Part shown: positions 42,725 to 53,414 of the stretch, in pieces
Layout of the letters: each line of letters begins with the position of its first letter
Position numbering within the stretch: position 1 is the first letter of the stretch
NCBI RefSeq assembly: GCF_001434705.1
Contig: NZ_AZDJ01000013.1
Location: 76,542-140,541, forward strand
Source of the DNA: Lacticaseibacillus nasuensis JCM 17158
Lineage (GTDB): Bacteria; Bacillota; Bacilli; Lactobacillales; Lactobacillaceae
DNA length: 64,000 nt
Direction of reading: 5' to 3'
Position numbers and translations under genes: made by a program
The notes under the pieces: model-generated
The model's database searches: none
What the model was told of the DNA's origin: nothing
What the model saw: the letters and a program-made list of their open reading frames with translations, nothing else

Positions 42725-45700
42725 CCACGCCGGTCACGATGTGTTGGTGTCGGCCAGCGCCGGCAGTGGGAAAACCACGGTATTAGTCGAGCGCATCGTC
42801 CAGCAGGTGTTGGCCGGGGCGGACTTGTCGCGCATGTTGATTGTGACCTTCACGAACGCTGCCACAGCCTCGATGCGCGAGCGAATTCAACGCGCACTAA
42901 AAGAGCGGCTCACTAAATTACGCGACACGCTGCCGGGGGACACCCGCCGGCACCTGGCCCAACAAATTGCCGCTAGCGTCGGCGCCCCAATCATGACGCT
43001 GGACGCATTTTCCCTGCAAGTGGTGCGGCAATATTATGATGTCATCGGCATGGACCCGGGTTTTCGGCTACTGACAGACAACACGGAAGCCGCGATGCTG
43101 GCCGATCGCGTGTGGGGCGACCTGCGCGAGGTACTGTACACCGGCGACCACCGCGAAGCGTTCTTGCGGCTGACGGCAAATTTTGCCAAGCAACCCACCG
43201 ACGACGGGCTGACGACGGTGGTCATGGCGCTGAATCGCTTCGCCATGACCATGCCTGACCCGGCCGCGTGGTTGGCAGGCCTGCCGGCGGCTTATGACCC
43301 GGCGCAATTCGACACCTACTTCGCCCAGCAGATTTGGCCGGCGGTGCAGGCGAATCTGCTCGGCGCGGCGCAGCAGTTGCAGGCGCTGAGCGTTGCGGCT
43401 GCAGGCGCCGACCCGGCCACGGCCAAGGTGGCGGAGAATCTGGCGCAAACCCAAGCGGTGGTGCAAGGGGCCGCCGAGTTAACCGAGCCGACCTACGCCG
43501 CCGCGCAGGCCGCCGTGGCGACAATTACCTGGCCGCGCTGGCCCGGGGTGAAAAAAGGCAGCGACGACGCCGTCAAGGAAACCGTGGCGGCATGGAAAAC
43601 TCAACGAGACGCCATCAAGGAGCAGGTGAGCCAAGACGTGGACGCGCAGTTTGTCCTCACCCCTGGCGACTTGACCCGCGCGCTGACCGCCGTGGCCCCA
43701 ATGATGCAAGACCTCGTGGCGGTGACCACCGAGTTCATGACGGCGTTAGCGGCGGAAAAAGCGGCGCGGCAGGTGCAAGGCTTCGCCGACATCGCCCAAA
43801 ACGCCTTACGCATTTTAACGGCCATCGATCCGCAAACCGGCGTGCCGGTGGGGGATAACTTCAAGGCGGCGTATGACACGGTGATGGTCGACGAATACCA
43901 AGACATCAACCAGTTGCAAGAGGCCTTGCTGGACGCCGTTAGCGCCCCGGCGCCGGGCAACCGGTTCATGGTGGGCGACGTCAAGCAAAGCATCTACGGT
44001 TTTCGCCTAGCGGATCCGCAGCTGTTCTTGGCCAAATACGCACGCTTTGCCGAGCCGAGCGAGCCTGGCGAGCGCTTAGTGCTGGCGGAAAACTTCCGCT
44101 CCACTGAGCCGATTCTCGCCTTTACTAACTTGGTGTTTGCCCAGTTGATGGATCCGGCAGTCGGCCAGCTCGCCTATGATGCGTCCGCCGAGTTGAAATA
44201 TGGTGCGACCAAGCTCCCGACAGCCACCGCCGCGGCCACCGAAGTCTTGATTGACGTCCAACCCGAGCTTGATGAGTCGGCCGCAGACGACAGCGAAGAT
44301 GGCCTCGACAAGGCCCAACGCGAGACGCAACTGGTGATTCGGCGGATTCAGGCGTTGGTGGCCGATCCCAAGGCGGTCATCGTCGACAAGGATACTGGCA
44401 AGTACCGCCGCATTCACTACCGAGACATCACGCTGTTGACTCGCGCGCGCACGCAAAACATCACGATTCAAAGCGAGTTCAGCCAAGCCGGCGTGCCCAT
44501 CGTGGTCGCCGACGCGCAGAATTACTTTAAAACGACGGAACTGATGATGATGCTGAGCCTCTTGCGGCTGATCGACAACCCGCGTCAAGACATTGCTTTG
44601 GCCGCGGTGTTGCGCTCCCCAATCGTGGGCTTGTCCGCCGATCAGCTGGCCTTGGTGCGCCTGGCTGCCCCGGAGGCGGATTACTACACCGCCGTGACGA
44701 CCTTTGCCGCCGGGGGGTCGGAAACGGCCTTGGCCAAGCGGACGCGGCAGCAGGTGCAAACCTTTTTGACGCAACTGGCTGACTTTCGCGAGTACGCCCG
44801 CGGCCACGAGCTGGTCGACTTGATTTGGCAGATTTATGCCGTCACCGGCTTGCTGGATTTTGTCGGCGGCATGCCCGGTGGCACTCAGCGCCAGGCCAAT
44901 TTGCGCGCGTTGGCCAGTCGCGCCGCGAGCTACGAGGCAGGCGGCTTTCGCGGCTTATTCGCCTTCATCCACTTCATCGAACTCATGCAAAAACAGGATC
45001 AAGACCTCGCCTTGCCGGTGACGCTAGACCCCGACACCGACGCGGTGAGTCTGATGACCATTCACGGCAGCAAGGGCCTCGAGTTTCCGGTGGTATTTCT
45101 GTTGCAAGCCGACAAGCACTTCAACCTGCAGGACCTCACTGCGCCCTTGATTTTGTCGCGCACCGGCGCTGGCATCACCTGGTTGGAGCCCGAGACCCGC
45201 ATGCAATATCAATTGCCGCAGTACTTGCAGGCCCAGGCCATCAAGCGCGATGCGTTACTGGCTGAGGAGATGCGCCTGTTGTACGTGGCCTTGACGCGCG
45301 CGCAGCAGCGCTTGATCATCGTGGGGGCCACCGCCGACGAAGAAAAATTAACCGCCGGCTGGCAAGCGGCCGCGGCAGGGCAGGAGCTGGTGTTGCCGGC
45401 CCGGGCCCGGCGTCACGCTGGCAGCTACCTAGACTGGATCGGTTTGGCGTTGGCGCGGCTGCCCGAGTTTGCGGCTGGACCGGCACTGCCGGGCTTGCAA
45501 CGCTTCGGGGCCAAGGTGACGTTACAGTTTGATCACGGCGCCACCACGAGTGCGGCGCCGGTTTCGGCGGCGCCAGCCGCGGCGCCCACTGCGCAGCCGG
45601 ACTTTCCGTTGCAGGGTTGGCTGGACTGGCAGTACGAAGAAGACGTGGCGACGCGGACCACCGGGTTTCAGGCGGTGACGGAAATCAAGCGGGCCTTCGA

Positions 45701-46331
45701 CGACCCGGCAGTGACCGAGTTGCAAAACGCCGAGAAGACGGTGGCCACCAAGCCAGCCGAACTCGCGGTGCCGCAATTTCTCACGGCAGACACCGTCGCC
45801 CCGACCAGCGTCGGCACGGCCACCCACTTGGTGTTGCAGCGCCTGCCGCTAACGGCACCGGTGACCACCGCCAGCGTGCAAGCGACGATTGACGACCTCG
45901 TGGCCAGCCAGGTGCTCACCGCGCCGGTCGCGGCCAAAATCGTCGTGCCCCACATCGTGCGATTTTTTGCTAGTGACTTGGGGCAGTTGCTGCTTGCCCA
46001 TCCCGAAGCGGTGCAGCGCGAATTACCGTTTTCGCTGTTAAAGCCGGCCAGCCAAGTCTTCGAACACATCGGCGATGGCTACGACTTGTTGATTCACGGG
46101 ATTGTCGACGGGTTGGTGACGTTGCCCGAGCGGGTGGTGTTGTTCGACTACAAAACCGACCGCGTCACCGACGACGGCACGAGTCTCATTGACAAGTACC
46201 AAGGCCAGCTGAATCTCTACAGCCGGGCGCTGGCGCATGTGTTGGGCCGGCCCGTCACCGAAAAGTATCTGGTGGCCTTGGCGACTGGCGCCATCCTGCC
46301 GGTGCCGGTGGCAAAGCAGCAGGATGAATAG
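42687..46331 (+). CDS. rexA: ATP-dependent helicase/nuclease subunit A (RexA/AddA)
   Basis: The 1214-aa UvrD-type helicase-nuclease carries Walker A SASAGSGKTTVLVERI, motif II VDEYQDINQLQ, later helicase motifs GSKGLEFPVVFLLQ and LYVALTRAQQRLIIVG, and a C-terminal nuclease domain with VDGLVTLPERVVLFDYKTDRV. Together with RexB it repairs double-strand breaks. GAAGGAGG precedes the ATG and the gene begins inside rexB, typical of the rexBA order in lactobacilli. dinG follows after 37 bases. Confidence 0.96.
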   Translation: MTQFTQNQQAAISHAGHDVLVSASAGSGKTTVLVERIVQQVLAGADLSRMLIVTFTNAATASMRERIQRALKERLTKLRDTLPGDTRRHLAQQIAASVGAPIMTLDAFSLQVVRQYYDVIGMDPGFRLLTDNTEAAMLADRVWGDLREVLYTGDHREAFLRLTANFAKQPTDDGLTTVVMALNRFAMTMPDPAAWLAGLPAAYDPAQFDTYFAQQIWPAVQANLLGAAQQLQALSVAAAGADPATAKVAENLAQTQAVVQGAAELTEPTYAAAQAAVATITWPRWPGVKKGSDDAVKETVAAWKTQRDAIKEQVSQDVDAQFVLTPGDLTRALTAVAPMMQDLVAVTTEFMTALAAEKAARQVQGFADIAQNALRILTAIDPQTGVPVGDNFKAAYDTVMVDEYQDINQLQEALLDAVSAPAPGNRFMVGDVKQSIYGFRLADPQLFLAKYARFAEPSEPGERLVLAENFRSTEPILAFTNLVFAQLMDPAVGQLAYDASAELKYGATKLPTATAAATEVLIDVQPELDESAADDSEDGLDKAQRETQLVIRRIQALVADPKAVIVDKDTGKYRRIHYRDITLLTRARTQNITIQSEFSQAGVPIVVADAQNYFKTTELMMMLSLLRLIDNPRQDIALAAVLRSPIVGLSADQLALVRLAAPEADYYTAVTTFAAGGSETALAKRTRQQVQTFLTQLADFREYARGHELVDLIWQIYAVTGLLDFVGGMPGGTQRQANLRALASRAASYEAGGFRGLFAFIHFIELMQKQDQDLALPVTLDPDTDAVSLMTIHGSKGLEFPVVFLLQADKHFNLQDLTAPLILSRTGAGITWLEPETRMQYQLPQYLQAQAIKRDALLAEEMRLLYVALTRAQQRLIIVGATADEEKLTAGWQAAAAGQELVLPARARRHAGSYLDWIGLALARLPEFAAGPALPGLQRFGAKVTLQFDHGATTSAAPVSAAPAAAPTAQPDFPLQGWLDWQYEEDVATRTTGFQAVTEIKRAFDDPAVTELQNAEKTVATKPAELAVPQFLTADTVAPTSVGTATHLVLQRLPLTAPVTTASVQATIDDLVASQVLTAPVAAKIVVPHIVRFFASDLGQLLLAHPEAVQRELPFSLLKPASQVFEHIGDGYDLLIHGIVDGLVTLPERVVLFDYKTDRVTDDGTSLIDKYQGQLNLYSRALAHVLGRPVTEKYLVALATGAILPVPVAKQQDE

Positions 46332-46368
46332 TAAGATGGACAAAGACTAATGAGAGCAAGGTGGCACG

Positions 46369-49155
46369 ATGGATGCCGACACCATCTACGCGGTGATCGA
46401 CCTGGAAACAACCGGGACAGCAGTACAAAAAGGCGACCGAATCATTCAATTCGGCTGTGCGCTGGTTCAGCATGGGCACATTATCCACACGACGGCGCAG
46501 CTAATCAATCCGGACCGGCCGATTCCAGGGACAATTCAGCAGCTGACCGGCATCACCCCGGCGATGTTGACCAGTGCCCCGTACTTCGGGGATGTGGCCG
46601 CCACGTTTGAAGCGTTGCTGCAAGACACGGTGATCGTGGCGCACAACGTCAACTTTGATTACCCCTTTTTAAGTGCCGAATTCGAACGGGTGGGGCTTTC
46701 CCCGTTGCAGCAACCGGCCATCGACACCGTGGAGCTGGCGCAAATTTTGCTGCCGACCTTGGCGTCTTACCGGCTGCAAGATTTAACCAGTTATTTGCAC
46801 ATCCAACACGACCAGCCGCACCGCGCGGATTCCGACGCGGCCAGCACCGGCCAGTTGTTGGTGGCCTTGGCCAAGCGGTTTCAGGCGTTGCCGAGTCACA
46901 CCCAGCAGCAGTTGGCCGGCTTCGGCCCGCAACTGTTGCGGCAAACCGGCGACTGGCTGGCTAGCCTAGTGACCCCGCGCAAAGCGCTGCCCGATTCATT
47001 GGTGCAAGTGGGGGAGTTCGTGGTGCGGCGGCCACAGCCAGTGGCAGAAGGCGCGGCGTTAGCAAATTATCCCGCCACTCCCGCGGCCAAGCGTGCCTTG
47101 TTGCGCCCGGCGTACCGGGTGCGCGGCGGGCAAAGCAAGATGATGGACGCGATTTACACCAACGCAACGACGACGCAGGCGCCGCTGTTTGTCGAGGCCG
47201 GCACCGGCTTAGGCAAAACGCTGGGGTATCTGCTGCCTTACGCGTATGTGGCCACCGCTGAGCGGCCGTTAGTCGTGAGCACGGCGACGACGGTGCTACA
47301 AGAGCAGCTGGCAGACACGGCCGTGCCACAGCTGCGCGCGTTACTCGGCGCGCCGCTACCGGCGGTGGTGGTAAAAAGTCCGCGACATTATCTCGACTTG
47401 CGCGGGTTTGCGGCCACGCTACACGCACAGTCTGCTAACCGGCTGACTCGGGTGCTTGAGATGCGGCTGTTGGTGTGGTTGACCCAAACCACCACCGGGG
47501 ACCTCGCCGAGCTCCACATGACGAACTATCGCGCACCGCTGTTCAACCGGATCCGCCACACCGGACAGGTGGCGGCACCAGGCGACCCGTACCAGGCCAT
47601 GGATTTTTACGCGCGGTTGCAGGCGCAAGTGGCGCGCAGTTCAATGATCATCACGAATCACGCCTACCTGGCGCGGCACGCGGACTTGCTTGGCCATCAC
47701 CGGCCGTTCCTCGTGGTGGACGAGGCGCAGCACTTTGCCGATCAGGTTGCCGCCGCGCATGCCCGCAAGCTCGACTTGGGTCGCCTGCGTGTGCGGTTGT
47801 TGAAGCTCGCGGAGTTGATCGGCCACGGGGATGCGCGCGACTTGCTGGCCGCCTATGCGGACAGCGCGGTGTGGCGCTACAAGTTGCAAAGTTTGGCCGC
47901 GTTGGTCGACGACACGCTCACCGGGGTGACCCGGATGCAAGAAACCGTCTATCACCACCAGTTTCCGCAGCCGGCAGCCGGCAGCGCGTTTGTCGACGCC
48001 GCATTGACGGCCGAGCAGGTGACCTGGTTGACGACGACGCTGGCCGGCCCCTTGGCCAAACTGGGCCGGGCCTTGGCTACCATCGCTAGTACGGTAACGG
48101 CGTTGCTGGCGGATTACACAGCCAACACAACGCATTTTCTGCCAAGCGATGCCGCGTTGTTCCAAGCCGTCGTTGGCATCGCCGCAGGCTTGGCCACGCA
48201 GCGCGAGGGGTTGGCCGACTTGCGACTTGGCGACCCGGCCAGTGTGGTCACCGTGACGTTGCCGCACCCACTGGCGGTGACCGACCTGGCCATCACGGCG
48301 TCGGTGTACGAATCCGGCCCGCTGGTGCAGGACTTGGTGGCGGGTTTTACCGCGCCGACGTTTGTCGGCGCGACCTTGACGGTGAACCGCGACTTTGACT
48401 TTTTGGCCCGCCAGCTCGGTTACCCGGCCACGGGCGTGACGCCCTTACGCCTGCGCAGCCCGTTTCACTACAAGCAACAGGCCTTGGTGTTGGCCTGCAC
48501 CGATGCGCCCAGCGCCAAGGACTTAACGCCAGCGGCCTACGCCGATTACCTTGCTTCGGCAATTTTGGCGCTGGCCGATAACGACCGGGCGACGATCGTG
48601 TTGTTCACGTCGCTGGCGCAAATTCGCCTGGTGTACCACCGGCTGGCGCACACGCGGTTGGCCGATCGCAAGGAGCTGTTGGCGCAAGGCGTCACCGGGT
48701 CGGCCGCCAAAATCGCCAAGCGGTTTGCCTTGAACCATTCGGCGTTGCTGTTGGGGGCGGCGAGCTTTTTTGAAGGCGTCGACTACCCGGCCAAGGCCTT
48801 AGAGCAGGTGATCTTGACGCGGCTGCCGTTCGACGCGCCGGAGCAGCCCACAACCCAGGCGCGGTATGCGGCGCTGCAAGCCGCCGGCGCCGATCCGTTT
48901 GCGGCCGACGCTGTGCCTCGTGCGACGCTACGCCTGGCGCAAAGTTTCGGGCGCTTGATTCGCACCGAAAGCGACCGCGGCGCGTTTATCGTGTTGGATC
49001 CGCGGTGGTTGACCACCCCGTATGGCCGGAAAATGCAAAAAGCACTACCCAACCTCAAGCCATTGGCGGTACCATTAGGAGAAATGGCCGGGTATTTGCA
49101 CGATTGGTTTGACCCGAGAAAGGAAGATGTCGATGCGGCAAGCACGCCGAAGTAA
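46369..49155 (+). CDS. dinG: DinG-type protein: 3'-5' exonuclease fused to helicase-like domain
   Basis: The 928-aa protein begins with a DEDDh exonuclease domain (VIDLETTGT, IVAHNVNFDYPFL, HRADSDAAST, residues 5-170), followed by an XPD/DinG-like helicase core with Walker A EAGTGLGKTLGYLLPY, motif II VVDEAQHFAD and motif VI SFGRLIRTESDRGAF. The four iron-sulfur cysteines of E. coli DinG are absent, as in Bacillota members, some of which act as nucleases without helicase activity. The dinG-ypmB-aspB-asnS-dnaD-nth order equals that of Bacillus subtilis. GCAAGGTGG precedes the ATG. Confidence 0.94.
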   Translation: MDADTIYAVIDLETTGTAVQKGDRIIQFGCALVQHGHIIHTTAQLINPDRPIPGTIQQLTGITPAMLTSAPYFGDVAATFEALLQDTVIVAHNVNFDYPFLSAEFERVGLSPLQQPAIDTVELAQILLPTLASYRLQDLTSYLHIQHDQPHRADSDAASTGQLLVALAKRFQALPSHTQQQLAGFGPQLLRQTGDWLASLVTPRKALPDSLVQVGEFVVRRPQPVAEGAALANYPATPAAKRALLRPAYRVRGGQSKMMDAIYTNATTTQAPLFVEAGTGLGKTLGYLLPYAYVATAERPLVVSTATTVLQEQLADTAVPQLRALLGAPLPAVVVKSPRHYLDLRGFAATLHAQSANRLTRVLEMRLLVWLTQTTTGDLAELHMTNYRAPLFNRIRHTGQVAAPGDPYQAMDFYARLQAQVARSSMIITNHAYLARHADLLGHHRPFLVVDEAQHFADQVAAAHARKLDLGRLRVRLLKLAELIGHGDARDLLAAYADSAVWRYKLQSLAALVDDTLTGVTRMQETVYHHQFPQPAAGSAFVDAALTAEQVTWLTTTLAGPLAKLGRALATIASTVTALLADYTANTTHFLPSDAALFQAVVGIAAGLATQREGLADLRLGDPASVVTVTLPHPLAVTDLAITASVYESGPLVQDLVAGFTAPTFVGATLTVNRDFDFLARQLGYPATGVTPLRLRSPFHYKQQALVLACTDAPSAKDLTPAAYADYLASAILALADNDRATIVLFTSLAQIRLVYHRLAHTRLADRKELLAQGVTGSAAKIAKRFALNHSALLLGAASFFEGVDYPAKALEQVILTRLPFDAPEQPTTQARYAALQAAGADPFAADAVPRATLRLAQSFGRLIRTESDRGAFIVLDPRWLTTPYGRKMQKALPNLKPLAVPLGEMAGYLHDWFDPRKEDVDAASTPK

Positions 49156-49624
49156 ATGGCCCCAACGCCTCGCCTTAGCTGGTGGGGTGGCCCTCATTTT
49201 GGTGGTGGTGGGCATCTATCTCACCGCCTTGGCGCCGCTGCACCAGGTGCGCAAGGAGGCGATTCACATCGCCGAAACCAAGGCCGGCGTCACGCAGGTC
49301 GACCAGTTTTACTGGGACCGCCAGCGCCAAAGTTACCTGTGTGTGGCCGGCACTACCAAGGACCAGACGCGCGTCTACGTCTTGATTCGCCAAAAGACGG
49401 GGAAGGTGACGCTGTTGCGGCAAGCTGCCGGAATCTCCGCCAGCACCGCCAGAAAGCAAGCCGTCGCCGCCTTTGCCCCGAAGAAGGTCTTAAGCGTCGG
49501 CTTGTCGCGCCGCGGCAAGAATGTGGTGTGGGACGTCGGCTACGAAAGCAAATCTGGTAAACTAGGTTATGTTACCTATGACTTCAAAACCGGCGACCAG
49601 CTTAAAGCCATCGCCAACCTCTAA
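49133..49624 (+). CDS. tseB: DUF5590/YpmB (TseB)-like membrane-anchored protein
   Basis: The 163-aa product has a single N-terminal membrane helix (about 15-38) and an extracytoplasmic domain of about 120 residues with two related alpha-beta units (EAIHIAETKAGVTQV... and ARKQAVAAFAPKKVLSV...). Position between dinG and aspB matches Bacillus ypmB/tseB, whose product binds the elongasome penicillin-binding protein PBP2A; that role here is inferred. ATG 49133 lies about 7 bases after GAAAGGAAG; it overlaps dinG by 23 bases. Confidence 0.8.
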   Translation: MRQARRSKWPQRLALAGGVALILVVVGIYLTALAPLHQVRKEAIHIAETKAGVTQVDQFYWDRQRQSYLCVAGTTKDQTRVYVLIRQKTGKVTLLRQAAGISASTARKQAVAAFAPKKVLSVGLSRRGKNVVWDVGYESKSGKLGYVTYDFKTGDQLKAIANL

Positions 49625-49636
49625 GGAAGTGGGACT

Positions 49637-50818
49637 ATGCATTTAGCCAAACGCATCGTCAATGTCGCCCCCAGCGCGACATTAGCAATCAGCAACTTAA
49701 CCAAACAAATGAAAGCCGCCGGCGAAGACGTCATCGACTTGTCGATCGGCCAACCCGATTTTCCGACGCCCAAGCCGATTGCCGAAGCGGCCAAGGCCGC
49801 CATCGACTCCGGGGCGGCCAGTTATTATCTGCCGACCACCGGCTTGCCGGCGTTGCGCGAAGCGATCAGCACGCGCATTGCGGCGCAGAACCACGTGCAC
49901 TACGATCCGAGTCAAATCGTCGTCACCACCGGCGCCAAGTTCGCCTTGTACAGCCTGTTTCAGGTGCTGCTGGACCCTGGCGATGATGTGTTGATTCCCG
50001 TCCCATACTGGGTGTCCTACGTCGAGATGGTGCGCCTGGCCAGCGCCACGCCGCGCCTGGTCAATAGCAGCGCGCAGAATTTCAAGGTCAGCGTCGACGA
50101 CCTGGAAGCCGCGCGCACGCCGCACACCCGCGCCATCGTGTTGAATTCGCCGCAAAACCCGACCGGCGCGATGTATACCCGCACCGAGCTGACGCAAATC
50201 GGCAACTGGGCGTTGAAGCACGACATCCTGGTGGTGGCCGACGAGATCTATCGGGACTTGGTGTACAACGGCGCCAACTTCACCAGCATGGTTGCCATCG
50301 ACCCGGCGATTTCGGCCAACACCGTGCTCATCGGCGGGGTCTCGAAGTCCTACGCGATGACCGGCTGGCGCATCGGTTACGCCGCCGGGCCAGCCAAACT
50401 GATGAAGGCGATGGGAACCTTGCTGGGGCACAGCACCGGTAACGCCACGGCGGCGGCGCAATATGCCGCCATCGAAGCCTTCGGCGGTTCGCAGGCGCCG
50501 GTCGAAACCATGCGGCAAGCCTTCGAGCAGCGACTCAACTTGATTTATCCGTTGATTCAACAAATTCCAGGCTTTGAACTGCTTGGCAAACCCAGCGGCG
50601 CGTTTTACCTGTTTGCCAACGTTAAGCGGGCCGCGCAGCTGACCAATTTTGGTAGCGTCGATGACTTACTCGCCGCCATTTTGAAAGACGCTGGCGTGGC
50701 GCTGGTGCCGGGGCGGGCGTTTGGCCTGCCGGATTACGCGCGGTTGAGTTACGCCGCCAGCGTGACCGATTTAACCGAGGCCGCCAAGCGGCTGTCGGCA
50801 TATATTCACAACAACTAG
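49637..50818 (+). CDS. aspB: Aspartate aminotransferase family protein (AspB-like)
   Basis: The 393-aa class I PLP aminotransferase shows the N-terminal [16 protein letters not shown], the substrate-side [20 protein letters not shown] and the PLP lysine in [16 protein letters not shown]. It probably transfers amino groups between aspartate and 2-oxoglutarate, a match to the asparaginyl-tRNA synthetase gene 13 bases downstream. Specificity within subgroup I-beta/gamma cannot be fixed by eye. AAGGAAG lies ahead of the ATG. Confidence 0.92.
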   Translation: MHLAKRIVNVAPSATLAISNLTKQMKAAGEDVIDLSIGQPDFPTPKPIAEAAKAAIDSGAASYYLPTTGLPALREAISTRIAAQNHVHYDPSQIVVTTGAKFALYSLFQVLLDPGDDVLIPVPYWVSYVEMVRLASATPRLVNSSAQNFKVSVDDLEAARTPHTRAIVLNSPQNPTGAMYTRTELTQIGNWALKHDILVVADEIYRDLVYNGANFTSMVAIDPAISANTVLIGGVSKSYAMTGWRIGYAAGPAKLMKAMGTLLGHSTGNATAAAQYAAIEAFGGSQAPVETMRQAFEQRLNLIYPLIQQIPGFELLGKPSGAFYLFANVKRAAQLTNFGSVDDLLAAILKDAGVALVPGRAFGLPDYARLSYAASVTDLTEAAKRLSAYIHNN

Positions 50819-50831
50819 ATGGGAGACTAAC

Positions 50832-52130
50832 ATGACACAGTTAACACGCATTCGCGACGCTAAGGACCACGTCAACGAAACGGTCACAATCGGGGCCTGG
50901 TTGACCGACAAGCGCAGCAGCGGGAAGATCGCCTTTCTGCAGCTGCGCGACGGCTCCGCCTTTTTCCAAGGCGTCGTCGTTAAAAACGCCGTGAGTGAGG
51001 ACACGTTCGCCTTGGCCAAGAGCTTGCGGCAAGAAACCAGCATGCTGATCACCGGCGAGATTCACGAAGATAGTCGCAGCCACTTCGGTTATGAAATTGA
51101 AGTGAAAGACATTAAGGTGCTCGGCGAATCCGAGGATTACCCGATCACCCCAAAGGAACACGGCATCGAGTTCCTGCTTGACCACCGGCACCTGTGGCTG
51201 CGCAGCAAGCGCCAGTTTGCCATCCAGCAGATTCGCAACCGCATGATCCAAGCGACGTATCAATTCTTCGATCAAGAAGGCTTCATCAAGATGGACGCGC
51301 CGATTCTCACCGGCACGGCTCCGGAAGGCACCACCGAGTTGTTTGAAACCGACTACTTCGACACGCCGGCCTACCTCAGTCAATCCGGTCAACTGTATGC
51401 CGAAGCCGGCGCCATGGCGTATGGCAAGGTGTACACATTTGGGCCCGTGTTCCGCGCCGAAAAAAGTAAGACGCGGCGTCACCTCACCGAATTTTGGATG
51501 ATCGAACCGGAAATGGCGTTCATGCACCAAGCCGAAAGCCTCGAGGTCCAGGAGCGCTACATCGCGTTTCTCGTGCAAGCCGTCATCGACCATTGTGAAT
51601 ACGAGCTCCACCTGTTGGACCGCGATGTCGACCAGCTGCGCAAGTACACCAAGCTGCCGTATCCGCGCATCAGCTACGACCAGGCCATCGACATGCTGCA
51701 AAAGGCCAACTTCGAGGTGAAGTGGGGCGACGATTTTGGCTCGCCTGAGGAAACCTACCTGTCCGATCAATTCGAGCAGCCGGTGTTCGTCTTGAACTAC
51801 CCGAAGAGCATCAAGCCATTTTACATGCTGCCGGATCCCGACCGCGACGACGTGTATGTCTGCGCCGACCTGCTGGCGCCGGAAGGGTATGGCGAAATCA
51901 TCGGCGGCTCCGAGCGTGAAGTCGACTACGATAAGCTGCAAGCCGAAATGGAAAAGAAGGGCCTGGATCAGTCGGCCTACCAGTGGTACCTTGACTTGCG
52001 GCAATACGGCAGCGTCCCGCACGCCGGGTTTGGCCTCGGACTCGAGCGCGCCATCACCTGGATCTGCCACCTCGATCACCTGCGCGAAACCATTCCGTTC
52101 CCGCGGATGCTCAACCGGCTACGGCCATAA
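50832..52130 (+). CDS. asnS: Asparaginyl-tRNA synthetase
   Basis: AsnS charges tRNA-Asn. The 432-aa class II enzyme has the N-terminal OB anticodon-binding domain ([24 protein letters not shown]), motif 2 [25 protein letters not shown] and motif 3 [13 protein letters not shown]. No T-box leader is present since it lies 13 bases behind aspB; expression depends on the upstream operon. Confidence 0.96.
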   Translation: MTQLTRIRDAKDHVNETVTIGAWLTDKRSSGKIAFLQLRDGSAFFQGVVVKNAVSEDTFALAKSLRQETSMLITGEIHEDSRSHFGYEIEVKDIKVLGESEDYPITPKEHGIEFLLDHRHLWLRSKRQFAIQQIRNRMIQATYQFFDQEGFIKMDAPILTGTAPEGTTELFETDYFDTPAYLSQSGQLYAEAGAMAYGKVYTFGPVFRAEKSKTRRHLTEFWMIEPEMAFMHQAESLEVQERYIAFLVQAVIDHCEYELHLLDRDVDQLRKYTKLPYPRISYDQAIDMLQKANFEVKWGDDFGSPEETYLSDQFEQPVFVLNYPKSIKPFYMLPDPDRDDVYVCADLLAPEGYGEIIGGSEREVDYDKLQAEMEKKGLDQSAYQWYLDLRQYGSVPHAGFGLGLERAITWICHLDHLRETIPFPRMLNRLRP

Positions 52131-52143
52131 GTGAGGGCTTGCG

Positions 52144-52758
52144 ATGACTGACGATACGGCAATTGCGGCACTGCTGGCGGCCGGGCAAACCGGCTTCAGT
52201 AACGCCTTGTTCACGCATTACGCCGAGTCGGGCCTGACGCCCAGCGAGTTTGTCGTGTACAGTTTCTTGACCTACTGGACGCAAACGCACACCGCAGCGC
52301 CAGTGCTCGACGACTTAGCCAAGCAAATCGGCATGCCCAAGCGCGACGTCTATGCCATCATCAGTAGCCTGATCCAAAAATCGGCGATTCGCCTGGTGAC
52401 CCAACCCGACGCGCAAGGCAAGTCCAGCGACCGCTACGACGTGTCGCCGCTGATTGCCCGGGTGCTGACGCTGGCGCCAGCGACGACCAAGCCGGCACCG
52501 GACGCCAGCGACGTGTTCAGCGCCATTGAAATCGAGTTCGGCCGGCCGCTGTCGCCCATCGAGCAACAAACCATCGGCGGCTGGCTCAATGAGGATCACT
52601 ATGATCCGGACTTAATTCGCCTGGCGCTGCGCGAGGCGGTGTTGAACCAAGCTTATTCGCTGCGCTACATGGACCGAATTTTGTTGAACTGGGAACGGCG
52701 GCACCTCACCACCGTTGCCCAGGTGCAAGCCGACGAACAGCGGCGCAATCAGATCTAG
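52144..52758 (+). CDS. dnaD: Primosomal protein DnaD
   Basis: DnaD remodels origin DNA and helps load the replicative helicase in Bacillota. The 204-aa product has an N-terminal winged-helix part (LTPSEFVVYSFLTYW, IGMPKRDVYAIISSLIQK) and the C-terminal DnaB2 domain (about 125-195) with IEQQTIGGWL...YDPDLIRLALREAV...YMDRILLNW. It lies between asnS and nth, as in Bacillus, and ends 10 bases before the nth start. Confidence 0.94.
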   Translation: MTDDTAIAALLAAGQTGFSNALFTHYAESGLTPSEFVVYSFLTYWTQTHTAAPVLDDLAKQIGMPKRDVYAIISSLIQKSAIRLVTQPDAQGKSSDRYDVSPLIARVLTLAPATTKPAPDASDVFSAIEIEFGRPLSPIEQQTIGGWLNEDHYDPDLIRLALREAVLNQAYSLRYMDRILLNWERRHLTTVAQVQADEQRRNQI

Positions 52759-52768
52759 GAGGCCCAGC

Positions 52769-53413
52769 ATGAACGATACCCAAGCCGTGGCCATGTTGAA
52801 CGCCGTGTTGCGCCTGTATCCCAATGCGCAGCCGACCTTAACGGCCACGACCCCGTTTGAAATTCTGGTCGCCGTGATGCTGTCGGCGCAAACCACCGAC
52901 GTCGCGGTGAATGCCGTGACGCCGAAGTTGTTTGCCGCGTATCCCGATGCGGCGCACCTCGCGCAGGCGACCGTGGCGCAAATCGAACCGTACATCGACC
53001 GCCTCGGCTTGTATCACGTCAAGGCTCAGCACCTGCAGGCGATGAGCCAACAGCTGGACAGCGAGTTTGGCGGGGCGGTGCCGGGTACCCGCGCCGAGCT
53101 CATGGCCCTGCCTGGCGTCGGGCAAAAAACGGCCACGGTGGTGCTCACGGATGCCTTCGGGGTGCCGGGGATTGCCGTGGACACCCACGTCACCCGCATC
53201 ATTCGCGGGTTTGGCATTGTCGGGCCCACCGCCACGCCGACGCAGATTCAAGCCAAACTCGAGGCGTTGATGCCCGAGGACACTTGGATCAATCTCCACC
53301 GGGCGTTGATTCGCCTGGGGCGCGAGTGGCTGACGGCGCGCCACCCGCAGTTGCCGCCTGGTGCAGACTGGGCGGCGTTTGGTGAAGCTTACGCACCACT
53401 CAAGGAGGGGTAA
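52769..53413 (+). CDS. nth: Endonuclease III, iron-sulfur-less form
   Basis: Nth removes oxidised pyrimidines and nicks the abasic site. The 214-aa protein has the helix-hairpin-helix LPGVGQKTATVVL with catalytic Lys120 and the VDTHV aspartate Asp138, the same numbering as the E. coli enzyme. The C-terminal C-x6-C-x2-C-x5-C cluster that binds [4Fe-4S] in most homologues is absent; the whole protein contains no cysteine, and the tail ends PQLPPGADWAAFGEAYAPLKEG-like without it. AGGAGG precedes the ATG. An upstream frame into dnaD is not used. Confidence 0.94.
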   Translation: MNDTQAVAMLNAVLRLYPNAQPTLTATTPFEILVAVMLSAQTTDVAVNAVTPKLFAAYPDAAHLAQATVAQIEPYIDRLGLYHVKAQHLQAMSQQLDSEFGGAVPGTRAELMALPGVGQKTATVVLTDAFGVPGIAVDTHVTRIIRGFGIVGPTATPTQIQAKLEALMPEDTWINLHRALIRLGREWLTARHPQLPPGADWAAFGEAYAPLKEG

Positions 53414-53414
53414 C

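Noticed and set aside
50820..50831. T-box riboswitch for asnS or aspB
   Set aside because: The gaps ahead of both genes are 12-13 bases, too short for a T-box.
50841..52079. 412-codon open frame antisense to asnS
   Set aside because: Mirrors the codon structure of a clear asnS gene; no start signals or homology pattern.
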